Shown here: positions 1 to 8,393 of the stretch, piece after piece
Position numbering within the stretch: position 1 is the stretch's first letter
Layout of the letters: every line of letters starts with the position of its first letter
Origin: Hymenobacter mellowenesis
GTDB lineage: Bacteria; Bacteroidota; Bacteroidia; Cytophagales; Hymenobacteraceae
Assembly (NCBI RefSeq): GCF_030581005.1
Contig: NZ_JAUQSX010000003.1
Location: 310,001 to 374,000, forward strand
Direction: 5' to 3'
DNA: 64,000 nucleotides
The notes under the pieces: generated by a model
What the model was told of the DNA's origin: nothing
The model's input: the letters and a program-made list of their open reading frames with translations, nothing else
Database searches by the model: none
Made by a program: the position numbers and the translations under genes

Positions 1-245
1 CCAAAGAAGTCCATGACTATGGCCCCTCGAAGCGGCAGGCCATGTACGAGTTTATGGCGAAGAACCTGGGGCTGAACCTGGCCGCTGCGGAGGATAAAAC
101 CGGCAAGCTCGACGAGTCGCACGTGACGGTGGAGAAGGAGGAAGCACAGCGGGTTTTCGGGCCGAAAGGCGAGGGGCTACCGGCCAATGCACTGCACAGC
201 TTCGAGGATTTGCAGGCGGTTTTCTCGAAGGCGGTGGCACCGTGA
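1..245 (+). CDS. C-terminal fragment of an alpha/beta hydrolase (acetylxylan-esterase-like)
   Basis: The frame is open from base 3 and ends at TGA 243-245, so about 80 C-terminal residues are present and the start lies outside the window. The segment HDYGPSKRQAMYEFMAK resembles the C-terminal end of bacterial esterase/acetylxylan-esterase alpha/beta hydrolases, where the His of an 'HDYG' stretch closes the Ser-Asp-His triad. No other domain can be judged. An esterase would fit the pectin-degrading neighbourhood. The assignment rests on one motif, so the broad fold is more secure than the substrate. Confidence 0.55.
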   Translation, partial: KEVHDYGPSKRQAMYEFMAKNLGLNLAAAEDKTGKLDESHVTVEKEEAQRVFGPKGEGLPANALHSFEDLQAVFSKAVAP

Positions 246-246
246 T

Positions 247-382
247 GTAGCGTGGACTCTGCGAGTCCGCGCAACGAGCGCAGCGAGTATTGATGCTTGC
301 TTCGGTTGATTTTTAATATAATTCAAGTGCAGCCGAGGATACTCGCTACGCTCGTTACGCGGACTCGCAGAGTCCACGCTAC
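247..382. repeat. Family A hairpin element, copy A1
   Basis: Inverted repeat with arms of about 45 nt starting GTAGCGTGGACTC and ending GAGTCCACGCTAC. Each arm carries its own small hairpin GGACTCtgcGAGTCC, so the element is a double hairpin like a REP/BIME. It begins 1 nt after the stop of the hydrolase and ends 7 nt before the ATG of the next gene. Confidence 0.9.
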
Positions 383-389
383 ATTCAGC

Positions 390-2267
390 ATGATTCGAAC
401 GTTACTCATCGCCATCACCCTGCTAGCCACCGCGCCCGTCCACGCCGCCGACATCTGGGTAGCGCCCACCGGCTCCGACCGCAACCCCGGCACCCAGGCC
501 CAGCCGCTGTCCACCCCAAATGCCGCCCTTCGCCATGCCCGCGACCTGCGCCGCCTGCACGATGCCTCAGTGGCCGACGGCGTGCATATCTGGCTAAAGG
601 GCGGCGAATACCGCCTGACGGAACCGTGGTTTTTTCGCCCCGAAGACGCGGGCACCGCCACCAGCCCTACCGTGATTGAGGCCGCGCCGGGCGAGCAGCC
701 GGTGCTGAGCGGCGGCGTATCGGTAACGGGCTGGCACAAAGCCGTGGGCAGAATTGCCGGCCTGCCGGCTGCCGCGCAGGGCCAGGTATGGGTGGCCGCA
801 GCGCCGCTGCTAGCCGGCCGCGCCCTCAATTTTCGCCAGCTGTGGGTGAATGGCCGAAAAGCCACCCGCGCCCGCACTCCCAACAATGACAACCTGCCCC
901 GCCTGCTCAACTGGGACACCGACAAGCGCGAAACGCTGGTGCCAACCGCCGCCCTAGGTGCGGTGAAACAGCCCAGCCAGCTGGAAATGGTGCTGCACCA
1001 GATGTGGGCCGTGAACGTGCTGCGCGTGAAAACCCTGACCGCAGCCGGCGACAAAACCCGCCTCACGTTTCAGGAGCCCGAAAGCCGCATCCAGTTTGAG
1101 CACCCTTGGCCGCGGCCCATCATCAACGGCAAGAACGGCAGCTCGGCCTTCTACCTGACCAATGCCATCGAGTTGCTCGACCAGCCCGGCGAGTGGTTTT
1201 ATGACGCGCCGCACGGGCAGGTCTATTACTGGCCCCGGCCGGCCGAAAACCTGGCCACCGCCCAAGTGGTAGCGCCCGCGCTGGAAACGGTGCTGCGGGT
1301 AGCCGGCACCCTCGACCAGCCGGTGAGCTACGTGCAGTTCAAGGGGCTGACTTTCGCCTACACCATCTGGCTGCGGCCTTCGGAGCAGGGCCATGTGCCC
1401 TTGCAGGCCGGCATGTATTTGCTGGATGGCTATTCGCTAGCCAAGCCCGGCACGCCCGATAAAAAAGACCTCGAAAACCAGGCCTGGATTGGCCGGCCGC
1501 CGGCTGGGGTGGAGGTGCAGAATGCGCACCACACCCGCTTCGAGCGCTGCCAGTTCCTGCACATGGGCGCGACGGCGCTGGATTTCCAGAGCGGCACTCA
1601 CGATGACGTCATCGCCGGCTGTACCGTGCGCGACGTGGCGGTGAACGGCGTGCAAATGGGTAAGTTTTCTGACGAAAGTGTGGAAACGCACCTGCCCTAC
1701 AACCCAAAAGACGAGCGGGAAATCTGCGCCAACGAGTTGCTGGAAAACAACCTAGTTACCGACTGCGGCAACGAGGACTGGGGCGCGGTGGGCATTGCCG
1801 CGGGATTTGTGCGGGGCGTGACTATTCGGCACAACGAAGTAGCGCAGGTGCCTTACACCGGCATCAGCCTGGGATGGGGGTGGACCAAAACTGCCAACGC
1901 CATGCGCGACAACCGCGTGCTGGCCAATTACATCCACCATTACGCCCAGCATACCTACGACGTGGCGGGCGTGTACACCCTCTCGGCCCAGCCAGGCACG
2001 GTCATCAGCGAAAACCGCGTCGATGAAATCGGCCGCGCGCCCTACGTGCACGACCCCGACCACTGGTTCTACCTCTATCTGGACGAAGGGTCGTCCAACA
2101 TCACGGTGCAGGACAACTGGTGCCCGGCCGAGAAATTCCTCGCCAATGCCAACGGGCCGGGCAATGTATGGAAGAATAACGGGCCAACGGTGAGCGAGGC
2201 CATCAAGCAGGCGGCGGGATTGGAGGCGGGATATCAGGATTTACGGAAAGCTTCAGCCCAGAAATGA
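390..2267 (+). CDS. Exported right-handed beta-helix glycosidase, GH141-like
   Basis: 625 residues from ATG 390. An upstream in-frame ATG at 297 lies inside the repeat and would put an implausible leader before the signal peptide MIRTLLIAITLLATAPVHA, so 390 is preferred. After cleavage the protein opens with ADIWVAPTGSDRNPGT and continues with the parallel beta-helix pattern typical of GH141 and related families: a DGVHIWLKGGEYRLTEP segment followed by a PVLSGGVSVTGW segment. Later repeats contain several N- and G-rich coils. GH141 includes an alpha-L-fucosidase acting on rhamnogalacturonan-II, which fits the neighbours. The beta-helix fold is clear; the GH141 assignment is from memory of the family and less certain. 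Confidence 0.62.
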   Translation: MIRTLLIAITLLATAPVHAADIWVAPTGSDRNPGTQAQPLSTPNAALRHARDLRRLHDASVADGVHIWLKGGEYRLTEPWFFRPEDAGTATSPTVIEAAPGEQPVLSGGVSVTGWHKAVGRIAGLPAAAQGQVWVAAAPLLAGRALNFRQLWVNGRKATRARTPNNDNLPRLLNWDTDKRETLVPTAALGAVKQPSQLEMVLHQMWAVNVLRVKTLTAAGDKTRLTFQEPESRIQFEHPWPRPIINGKNGSSAFYLTNAIELLDQPGEWFYDAPHGQVYYWPRPAENLATAQVVAPALETVLRVAGTLDQPVSYVQFKGLTFAYTIWLRPSEQGHVPLQAGMYLLDGYSLAKPGTPDKKDLENQAWIGRPPAGVEVQNAHHTRFERCQFLHMGATALDFQSGTHDDVIAGCTVRDVAVNGVQMGKFSDESVETHLPYNPKDEREICANELLENNLVTDCGNEDWGAVGIAAGFVRGVTIRHNEVAQVPYTGISLGWGWTKTANAMRDNRVLANYIHHYAQHTYDVAGVYTLSAQPGTVISENRVDEIGRAPYVHDPDHWFYLYLDEGSSNITVQDNWCPAEKFLANANGPGNVWKNNGPTVSEAIKQAAGLEAGYQDLRKASAQK

Positions 2268-2280
2268 ACAAGAAGAGAAC

Positions 2281-2371
2281 GTCATGCAGAGCGCAGCGAA
2301 GCATCTCGCGTGCAGTAGTAAATACTGATTGCAATGGAGCGAGCGAGATGCTTCGCTGCGCTATGCATGAC
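2281..2371. repeat. Family B hairpin element, copy B1
   Basis: Inverted repeat: GTCATGCAGAGCGCAGCGAA on the left and its near complement ending TGCATGAC-type sequence on the right, around a short AT-rich spacer. The right arm has one mismatch (CTATGC for CTCTGC). Lies between the GH141-like and GH78-like genes. Confidence 0.88.
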
Positions 2372-2394
2372 CAAAGAATAAATCAACCCACCTG

Positions 2395-4581
2395 ATGATA
2401 AAGCCCTACCCGAAACGAGTTGCAGCTATGCTGCTTCTATTCCTGCTGACCACCGCTACCCAAGCCCAAACCGCCACATCCAAAGCCACCTGGATTTGGT
2501 ACCCCGGCGACTACGAAATCTGGCTGGGCAACCAGATGCAGAACCGCCGCACCGAGCGCGGCACGTTCTTTCCCGTGTTCTGGCGAATGGACAGCCACTA
2601 CGTCCTCATTGATTTTCACAAGGACTTCGACCTTGCGCAGCCCGAAGAAGTGGAGCTGCGCACCGAGGGCCAGTACAACGTGAAGCTCGACGGCAAGCCC
2701 CTCACCGGCGCCCCCACGCGCCTGACCGTGCCGGCCGGCAAGCACCGGATTAACATCAAAGTGTACAACCAAGCCACGCCGCCCACGGTGTTCGTGCGCG
2801 GCAAAACCATTGCCTCCGATGCGTCGTGGCTAGTGACCTACGAGGACAAGGAGTGGATTGACGCCTCGGGCAAAACGTCTGACCAGTCGGGCACCACCTG
2901 GCTGCAGGCGGGCGCCTGGAATTTCGACTCGCCGGAGGCGCGGCCCTCCGCTTTTAAGTTGCCGACGGAGGTGCGGCGGGCAGCCCGCGTGGAGCGCACG
3001 GCGCAGGGCCTGGTGGCGGATTTTGGGCGCGAAACCTTCGGCTACATCAAGCTGCACGGGGTGAAAGGCAAGGGCCAGGTGGCGGTGTATTTCGGCGAAT
3101 CGAAAGAAGAAGCCTTAGCCACCGAAACCTGCGAAACGCTGGAATACCTGGCCGTGGACCAGCCGCAAAAAGGCGACCGGGTGACGAGCTTGTCGAAGGC
3201 GTTTCGCTACGTGAATATCCGGCCCGAGGTGGGGGTGAGTCTCGATTCGGTGTCGCTGCTGTATGAGTATGCGCCGGTGGCAGAGCGGGGCAAATTCCGC
3301 TGCTCCGACGCGCAGCTGAATAAAATCTGGGACGTGGCGGCTTACACCATGCACCTCAACACGAGAGAGTTTTTCATCGACGGCATCAAGCGCGACCGGT
3401 GGGTGTGGTCGGGCGACGCCTACCAGAGCTATCTGATGAACTATTACCTGTATTTCGACACGCCGACCGTGAACCGCACGCAGTTTGCCCTGCGCGGCAA
3501 AGACCCCGTCACCAGCCACATCAACACCATCATGGACTACAGCTTCTACTGGTTCATCAGCGTGTACGATGCCTACCAGTACACCGGCGACAAGGCCCAG
3601 GTGCAGCAGCTCTACCCCCGCATGCAAAGCCTGATGGACTACTGCCTCGGCCGCCGCAACAAGGACGGCCTGATGGAAGGCCTGGCCGGCGACTGGGTCT
3701 TCATCGACTGGGCCGATGGCCTGAGCAAGAAGGGCGAAGTGAGCTTCGAGCAGCTGCTGCTCTGCCGCAGCCTCGAGAGCATGGCCCTGTGCGCCAAGTT
3801 AGTTGATGACCAGGCCGGCGCGCAGAAATATCAGCAGTTGGCCACCGACCTCAAAGCCAAAATCTTCGCCACTTACTGGAATGCCGGCAAAGGCGCGCTG
3901 GTGCATAGCCGCGTCGGCGGTCAGCCAACGGAGAACGTGACGCGCTACGCCAACATGTTTGCCATCTTCTTCGACTACCTCAGCCCCGAGCAGGAGCAGC
4001 AGGTAAAGAAATCGGTGCTCCTGAACCCGCAGGTGCCCAAAATCACGACGCCCTACATGCGCTTCTACGAGCTGGAAGCCCTGTGCGCGATGGGCGAGCA
4101 GCCCTACGTGCTCAAGGAAATGAAGGCGTATTGGGGCGGCATGCTGAACGAAGGCGCCACCTCGTTCTGGGAAGAATACGACCCGACTAAAAAAGGCACC
4201 GAGCACCTGGCCATGTATGGCCGGCCCTTCGGCAAGAGCCTCTGCCACGCCTGGGGCGCTAGCCCCATCTACCTGCTGGGCAAGTACTACCTCGGCGTAA
4301 AACCCCTCACGCCTGGCTACGCCACCTACGAAATCGTGCCCAGCCTCGGCGGCCTGGCCTGGATGGAAGGCACCGTGCCAACGCCGCAGGGTGACATTAC
4401 GGTGGCCGCCAGCCCCAAGCAGCTCAAGGTAAAAGGCGCCGTGGGCACCGGTACGCTGCGCTTTGCCAGCAAGTCGAAACCGAGTTGCAAAAGCAGCAAA
4501 ATCGTGGCGAAAGGCAGCGGGCAGTATGAGCTGACGCTGGAAAAAGGACGCGAGTACGTGGTGACTTATCAGGCTTTGTGA
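2395..4581 (+). CDS. Exported alpha-L-rhamnosidase-like protein (GH78 type)
   Basis: 728 residues with signal peptide (MLLLFLLTTATQAQ). An N-terminal beta-sandwich part begins ATWIWYPGDYE. The (alpha/alpha)6 catalytic part carries DGIKRDRWVWSGD at residues 329-341, matching the GH78 hallmark D-x-x-x-R-x-x-x-x-W-x-G-D in which acidic residues contact the rhamnose and act in catalysis. A C-terminal beta domain follows. Expected role: release of terminal alpha-L-rhamnose from pectic side chains outside the cytoplasm. Its stop overlaps the ATG of the mutarotase-like gene (TGATG), so the two are probably translated together, which supports a rhamnose role. Confidence 0.8.
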   Translation: MIKPYPKRVAAMLLLFLLTTATQAQTATSKATWIWYPGDYEIWLGNQMQNRRTERGTFFPVFWRMDSHYVLIDFHKDFDLAQPEEVELRTEGQYNVKLDGKPLTGAPTRLTVPAGKHRINIKVYNQATPPTVFVRGKTIASDASWLVTYEDKEWIDASGKTSDQSGTTWLQAGAWNFDSPEARPSAFKLPTEVRRAARVERTAQGLVADFGRETFGYIKLHGVKGKGQVAVYFGESKEEALATETCETLEYLAVDQPQKGDRVTSLSKAFRYVNIRPEVGVSLDSVSLLYEYAPVAERGKFRCSDAQLNKIWDVAAYTMHLNTREFFIDGIKRDRWVWSGDAYQSYLMNYYLYFDTPTVNRTQFALRGKDPVTSHINTIMDYSFYWFISVYDAYQYTGDKAQVQQLYPRMQSLMDYCLGRRNKDGLMEGLAGDWVFIDWADGLSKKGEVSFEQLLLCRSLESMALCAKLVDDQAGAQKYQQLATDLKAKIFATYWNAGKGALVHSRVGGQPTENVTRYANMFAIFFDYLSPEQEQQVKKSVLLNPQVPKITTPYMRFYELEALCAMGEQPYVLKEMKAYWGGMLNEGATSFWEEYDPTKKGTEHLAMYGRPFGKSLCHAWGASPIYLLGKYYLGVKPLTPGYATYEIVPSLGGLAWMEGTVPTPQGDITVAASPKQLKVKGAVGTGTLRFASKSKPSCKSSKIVAKGSGQYELTLEKGREYVVTYQAL

Positions 4582-5327
4582 TGGAAGGTCCTCTGCATAC
4601 CTCTGCAAAATCCTCTATACCCCTCTGCGGGAACCGCCGCCTGCTCGGCCTGCTGCTATGGCTACTGCCGCTGCTAACCCATGCACAGGCCGGAGAAAAG
4701 ATGTCGGTTATCGAAATTATTGGCTCTGGAAAAGCGCCGGTTTCGCCCGGTAGCTTGGTAGCCTTGTGCCGCAAATACCAGTTGCCAGCCACGGCCGTGT
4801 ACAGCTGGCAAAACCATCTAGTTGTCTACGGCAAAACTGCCAGCATCCGGGCGCTGCAAAAGAACCTGGCCGCTATTTACGCTGGCAATGAAGTGAAGCT
4901 TTATCCCACGCCTTTCTACAAATTCGACCGGCATTACTGCGCCGATAAAATCACCGCCCGGCAGTGGGACAACATCATCCTGACGGCTAACTTGGTCAAG
5001 AACCCCAAAAAGCAGCAGCAGTACCTGAGCCACCACGCCACGCAGTTCCAAAAGTGGCCGGAAGTGGCGCAGGGCTTCTGCAACGCCAGTTTTCAGCAGC
5101 TGCTGGTGTTTCGGCAGGGGCGGCAACTGGTGCTGGTCATCAGCATTCCGCACGGCGCGAGCCTTGATGAATTGAACCCTAAAACGTCGCTGAACAACCC
5201 GCGCGTGGACGACTGGAACGCCCTGATGAAGCAGTACCAGGAAGGCCTGCCCGGCACCAAGCCGGGGGAAACGTGGGTATTTCTAAAGCCGGTAGTGGCG
5301 AAGCAACCAGTGTCGCTTAAAAAATGA
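4581..5327 (+). CDS. Exported L-rhamnose mutarotase-like protein with two tandem domains
   Basis: 248 residues from ATG 4581, which shares its A with the TGA of the rhamnosidase gene (GTG 4578 is an alternative). A hydrophobic leader LLGLLLWLLPLLTHAQA predicts export. The C-terminal half resembles RhaM/YiiL mutarotases: YLSHHATQFQKWPEVAQGF, then a GRQLVLVIS strand, then WNALMKQYQEGLPG and a final ETWVFL strand. The N-terminal half looks like a second, diverged dimeric alpha/beta-barrel domain. RhaM interconverts alpha- and beta-L-rhamnose. Coupling to a rhamnosidase suggests it works on freshly released rhamnose, but export is unusual for this family. Confidence 0.7.
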   Translation: MEGPLHTSAKSSIPLCGNRRLLGLLLWLLPLLTHAQAGEKMSVIEIIGSGKAPVSPGSLVALCRKYQLPATAVYSWQNHLVVYGKTASIRALQKNLAAIYAGNEVKLYPTPFYKFDRHYCADKITARQWDNIILTANLVKNPKKQQQYLSHHATQFQKWPEVAQGFCNASFQQLLVFRQGRQLVLVISIPHGASLDELNPKTSLNNPRVDDWNALMKQYQEGLPGTKPGETWVFLKPVVAKQPVSLKK

Positions 5328-5337
5328 AAAGTTAACG

Positions 5338-5432
5338 GTCATGCTGAGCGCGGTCGAAGCATCTCTACCGCTTCGTTGCAAACGTCAGCAGTGAGTTCAC
5401 CGGCAGAGATGCTTCGGCTTCGCTCAGCATAA
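5338..5432. repeat. Family C hairpin element, copy C1
   Basis: Imperfect inverted repeat, left arm GTCATGCTGAGC followed by TCGAAGCATCTCTACC, right arm complementary (AGAGATGCTTCG then GCTCAGCAT). Located between the mutarotase-like and oxidoreductase genes. Confidence 0.82.
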
Positions 5433-5496
5433 CGGTCGAATGTGGCCGACCAGCGGCAACTCGTAATTCATAGTTCAAAACCCATAATTCACCATA

Positions 5497-6564
5497 ATGC
5501 TAACCCTCGGAATCCTGGGCCTCGGCGAAGGCCGCAGCACCATGTCGGCCGCCCTGAACAGCCCGAAATGGAAACTCAAAACCATCTGCGACCGCAACGA
5601 AGACCTGTGCCGGCACCGCGCCGAAGAATTCAACTTTCCGCACTACACCACGCAGTACCAGGACCTGCTCTATGACCCGGAAATCGATGCCGTGGCCATC
5701 TACACGCCCGACCACCTGCACGCCGAGCACGTGGCCCAGGCGCTGCGGGCGGGCAAGCACGTGGTGTGCACCAAGCCGTTTATCGATGACTTAGCCAAAG
5801 CCAACGAACTGCTGAAACTGAGCCGGACCTCGGGCAAAAAGCTGTTCGTGGGCCAAAGCTCGCGCTTTTTCGAGCCCATGAAGCGGCAGCGGGCCGACTA
5901 CGAGGCTGGCCTCATCGGCGAGCTGATTACCATAGAAGCCTACTACCATGCAGACCACCGCTGGTTTTTGGAAAAAGGCTGGTCCCTGGAAAACGCCTTC
6001 AAGTGGCTCTACGGCGGCCTCAGCCACCCGGTGGATTTTATCCGCTGGTACCTGCCCAATATTGAGGAGGTGATGGGCTACGGCATGCTCAGCAGCAACG
6101 GCGCTAAGGGCGGCCTCAAGCACCAGGACACCATGCACTTCATCTTCAAAAGTACCGACGGCCGCGTGGCCCGCGTGAGCGGCTGCTACACCGGCCCCGT
6201 GCAGCCCGTGACGCGTGACTCGGAGATGAGCTGCATCCTGCGCGGCACCGAAGGCGCCAGCCAGGGCGACTACATGGATTTGCGCTACGCCATTACTGAT
6301 AAAACGGGCGAGGAAAGAATTATCACTTGGGAGCACAAGCTGAAGCACTATTTCCGCTTTGAGGGCAAGAGCCACCATGCCGGCGAATACCAGAATTATC
6401 TGGAGTATTTCGCCGATTCCATCGAGCAGGATTTCACCGCTTTTCCCGATTTGAAAGAGGGCATCGGTACCATCGCGCTGCTGCAGGCCATGGACCGCTC
6501 GCTGAGCACCGGCCAGCCGGTGAAGGTGCAGGATATTCTGGCTGAGCACGGCGTTTCGCTTTAA
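5497..6564 (+). CDS. Gfo/Idh/MocA-family oxidoreductase
   Basis: 355 residues, no signal peptide, cytoplasmic. The Rossmann N-terminus reads MLTLGILGLGEGRS, with the dinucleotide-binding glycine cluster. A second landmark is AGKHVVCTKPF at about residues 85-95, the position of the family 'EKP' motif, with C-T-K-P-F here. The C-terminal half is the alpha/beta substrate domain; SHPVDFIRWYLP includes the H-x-x-D pair often used in catalysis. Such enzymes oxidise or reduce a sugar, inositol or sugar-acid carbon with NAD(P). The substrate cannot be read from sequence; the neighbours suggest a monosaccharide released from pectin. Confidence 0.85.
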   Translation: MLTLGILGLGEGRSTMSAALNSPKWKLKTICDRNEDLCRHRAEEFNFPHYTTQYQDLLYDPEIDAVAIYTPDHLHAEHVAQALRAGKHVVCTKPFIDDLAKANELLKLSRTSGKKLFVGQSSRFFEPMKRQRADYEAGLIGELITIEAYYHADHRWFLEKGWSLENAFKWLYGGLSHPVDFIRWYLPNIEEVMGYGMLSSNGAKGGLKHQDTMHFIFKSTDGRVARVSGCYTGPVQPVTRDSEMSCILRGTEGASQGDYMDLRYAITDKTGEERIITWEHKLKHYFRFEGKSHHAGEYQNYLEYFADSIEQDFTAFPDLKEGIGTIALLQAMDRSLSTGQPVKVQDILAEHGVSL

Positions 6565-6582
6565 GCATAAACCCAACAACCT

Positions 6583-6668
6583 GTAGCGTGGACTCTGCGA
6601 GTCCGCGCGGTGCGTGGTAAAGAATTCAGATAAGCCAACGATGCGCGGACTCGCAGAGTCCACGCTAC
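6583..6668. repeat. Family A hairpin element, copy A2 (short form)
   Basis: Arms GTAGCGTGGACTC / GAGTCCACGCTAC with the internal GGACTCtgcGAGTCC hairpin in each. This copy lacks the extra CGAGCGCAGCGAG segment seen in A1. It sits between the oxidoreductase and the symporter. Confidence 0.9.
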
Positions 6669-6695
6669 ATCCCACCCAAATCCACCTTACCCTGC

Positions 6696-8285
6696 ATGGG
6701 CAACAACCTCCTCGGCCACCTCACCACCTGGGACTACGCCATCGTCGTGGCCTACGTCGTCATCCTGGTTGTCATCGGCTTCCGGGCCAGCGCGTCGCAG
6801 CGCGACAAGCCCGATGAGTCTATTTTTCTGGCCAATAAATCGTTGGGCTGGGCCAGCATTGGGTTCAATATGTGGGGTACCAACGTGGGGCCGTCGATGC
6901 TGCTGGCGTTCGCCTCGATTGGCTACAGCACGGGCATCGTGGCGGTGAATTTTGAGTGGTACGCCTTCGTGTTTTTGTTTCTGCTGGCGGTGGTGTTTGC
7001 GCCGCGCTATCTGGCGGCCAATGTGAGCACCATGCCCGGCTTCATGGGGCGGCAGTACGGCGACTCGACGCAGAACATTCTGGCCTGGTACGCGCTGATT
7101 AAAATCCTGATTTCGTGGCTGTCGCTGGGCTTGTTTGCGGGTGGCTTTCTGGTGCGCCAGATTCTGGGGATTCCCATGTGGCAGTCGGTGGTGGTGTTAG
7201 TGCTGTTTGCGGGGTTTTTTGCCTTCGTGGGCGGGCTCAAGGCCATTGCCAAGGTCAACGTTTTCCAGATGATTCTGCTCATTGCCGTGTCGCTCACGCT
7301 CACCGTGATTGGGGTGTTGAAAGTGGGCGGGCTGAGCAAAGTGTACCACAGCGTGCCGGGCCACTACTGGAACCTGCTGCATCCGGCTTCCGACCCTAAA
7401 TACCCGTGGTACGCCATTCTGCTGGGCTACCCGGTGTCGGCGGTGGCGTTTTTCTGCACCGACCAGGCCATGGTGCAGTCGGTGCTGGGCGCCCGCAGCC
7501 TGGAGCAGGGCCAGCTGGGCGTCAATTTCATCGGCTGGCTCAAAATTCTGTCGCTGCCGCTGTTCATCGGCACTGGCATTTTATGCTTCATCCTTTTTCC
7601 CCACCTCAAAGACCCCAGCGAGGCATACATGACGATGGTGACCAGCCTTTTTCCGGCGGGCATGAAGGGCTTGGTTATCGTGGTGCTCATTGCCGTGCTG
7701 GTGGGCACCATCAGTTCCTCACTCAATTCGCTGAGCACCGTTTTTACAATGGACGTGTACGCCCGCAACATCAACCCCAACGCTAGCAACCGGCAAATCA
7801 AGGCCGTGGGCCGGCTCACTATCCTCGTTGGTTGCGGGTTTGCCGTATTGGTGGCGCTGGCCATCGACAGCGTGAAAGGGCTAAATCTGTTCGATATTTT
7901 TCAGGCGGTGCTGGGCTTCATCGCGCCGCCGCTGGCGGTGGTGTTCCTGCTGTCGGTGTTCTGGCGGCGCACCACGCAGCGGGCAGTGAACGGGATTATA
8001 TCGGTGGGCTCGGCCTTCAGCCTGGGCGTGGGCGTGATGTATTTATGGGTGTTGCCGCCCGGCAAATACGATTTCTGGCCGCACTACCTCATATTGTCGT
8101 TTCTCATTTTCGCGGCGCTGTTCGTGGCCGCCGTGCTGCTTTCGCTGACGGACCCGGCGGGCCAGGCGCGGCGCCAAGCGGTGGACTACGGCGTGCTGGC
8201 GCGGCCCACACGGCGCGTGCAGTTTTTGTGGGCCGCGTTGGCTGTGGTGATGGTGGGGCTATATGTGGTGTTCAATGGGCATTAA
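6696..8285 (+). CDS. Sodium:solute symporter (SSS family)
   Basis: 529 residues with about 13-14 hydrophobic helices. Early segments match the SSS family: TWDYAIVVAYVVILVVIGF as helix 1, then GWASIGFNMWGTNVGPSMLLAFA, which corresponds to the sodium/substrate site of helix 2. A GTISSSLNSLSTVFTMDVYAR stretch in the second half is the conserved helix with small hydroxyl residues for sodium binding. Expected role: sodium-driven uptake of a sugar or sugar acid across the inner membrane. It follows the oxidoreductase in the same direction, separated only by repeat A2, and is the last plus-strand gene before a convergent block. Confidence 0.9.
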   Translation: MGNNLLGHLTTWDYAIVVAYVVILVVIGFRASASQRDKPDESIFLANKSLGWASIGFNMWGTNVGPSMLLAFASIGYSTGIVAVNFEWYAFVFLFLLAVVFAPRYLAANVSTMPGFMGRQYGDSTQNILAWYALIKILISWLSLGLFAGGFLVRQILGIPMWQSVVVLVLFAGFFAFVGGLKAIAKVNVFQMILLIAVSLTLTVIGVLKVGGLSKVYHSVPGHYWNLLHPASDPKYPWYAILLGYPVSAVAFFCTDQAMVQSVLGARSLEQGQLGVNFIGWLKILSLPLFIGTGILCFILFPHLKDPSEAYMTMVTSLFPAGMKGLVIVVLIAVLVGTISSSLNSLSTVFTMDVYARNINPNASNRQIKAVGRLTILVGCGFAVLVALAIDSVKGLNLFDIFQAVLGFIAPPLAVVFLLSVFWRRTTQRAVNGIISVGSAFSLGVGVMYLWVLPPGKYDFWPHYLILSFLIFAALFVAAVLLSLTDPAGQARRQAVDYGVLARPTRRVQFLWAALAVVMVGLYVVFNGH

Positions 8286-8289
8286 AGAA

Positions 8290-8393
8290 GTAGCGTGGAC
8301 TCTGCGAGTCCGTGAACGAGCAACGCGAGTAGTTGGCGTCTGAGCCGTCGTCACGTTCATACTCGCTGCGCGGACTCGCAGAGTCCACGCTAC
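8290..8393. repeat. Family A hairpin element, copy A3, between convergent genes
   Basis: Arms as in A1 with the internal hairpins. It fills the gap between the symporter end (8285) and the convergent minus-strand gene, whose TAG stop (8392-8390) is formed by the element's right arm. The stem could work as a bidirectional terminator, although no U-tract follows. Confidence 0.9.

Noticed and set aside
247..382. Short recurring 'proteins' with segments like [16 protein letters not shown] or RDATLRVSA near many spacers
   Set aside because: They are translations of the family A and D hairpin elements in chance open frames, not genes.
3115..3627. Long antisense reading frames inside the GH and transporter genes
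   Set aside because: They are shadows in GC-rich coding sequence, lacking starts, motifs or leaders, while the sense frames match known families.
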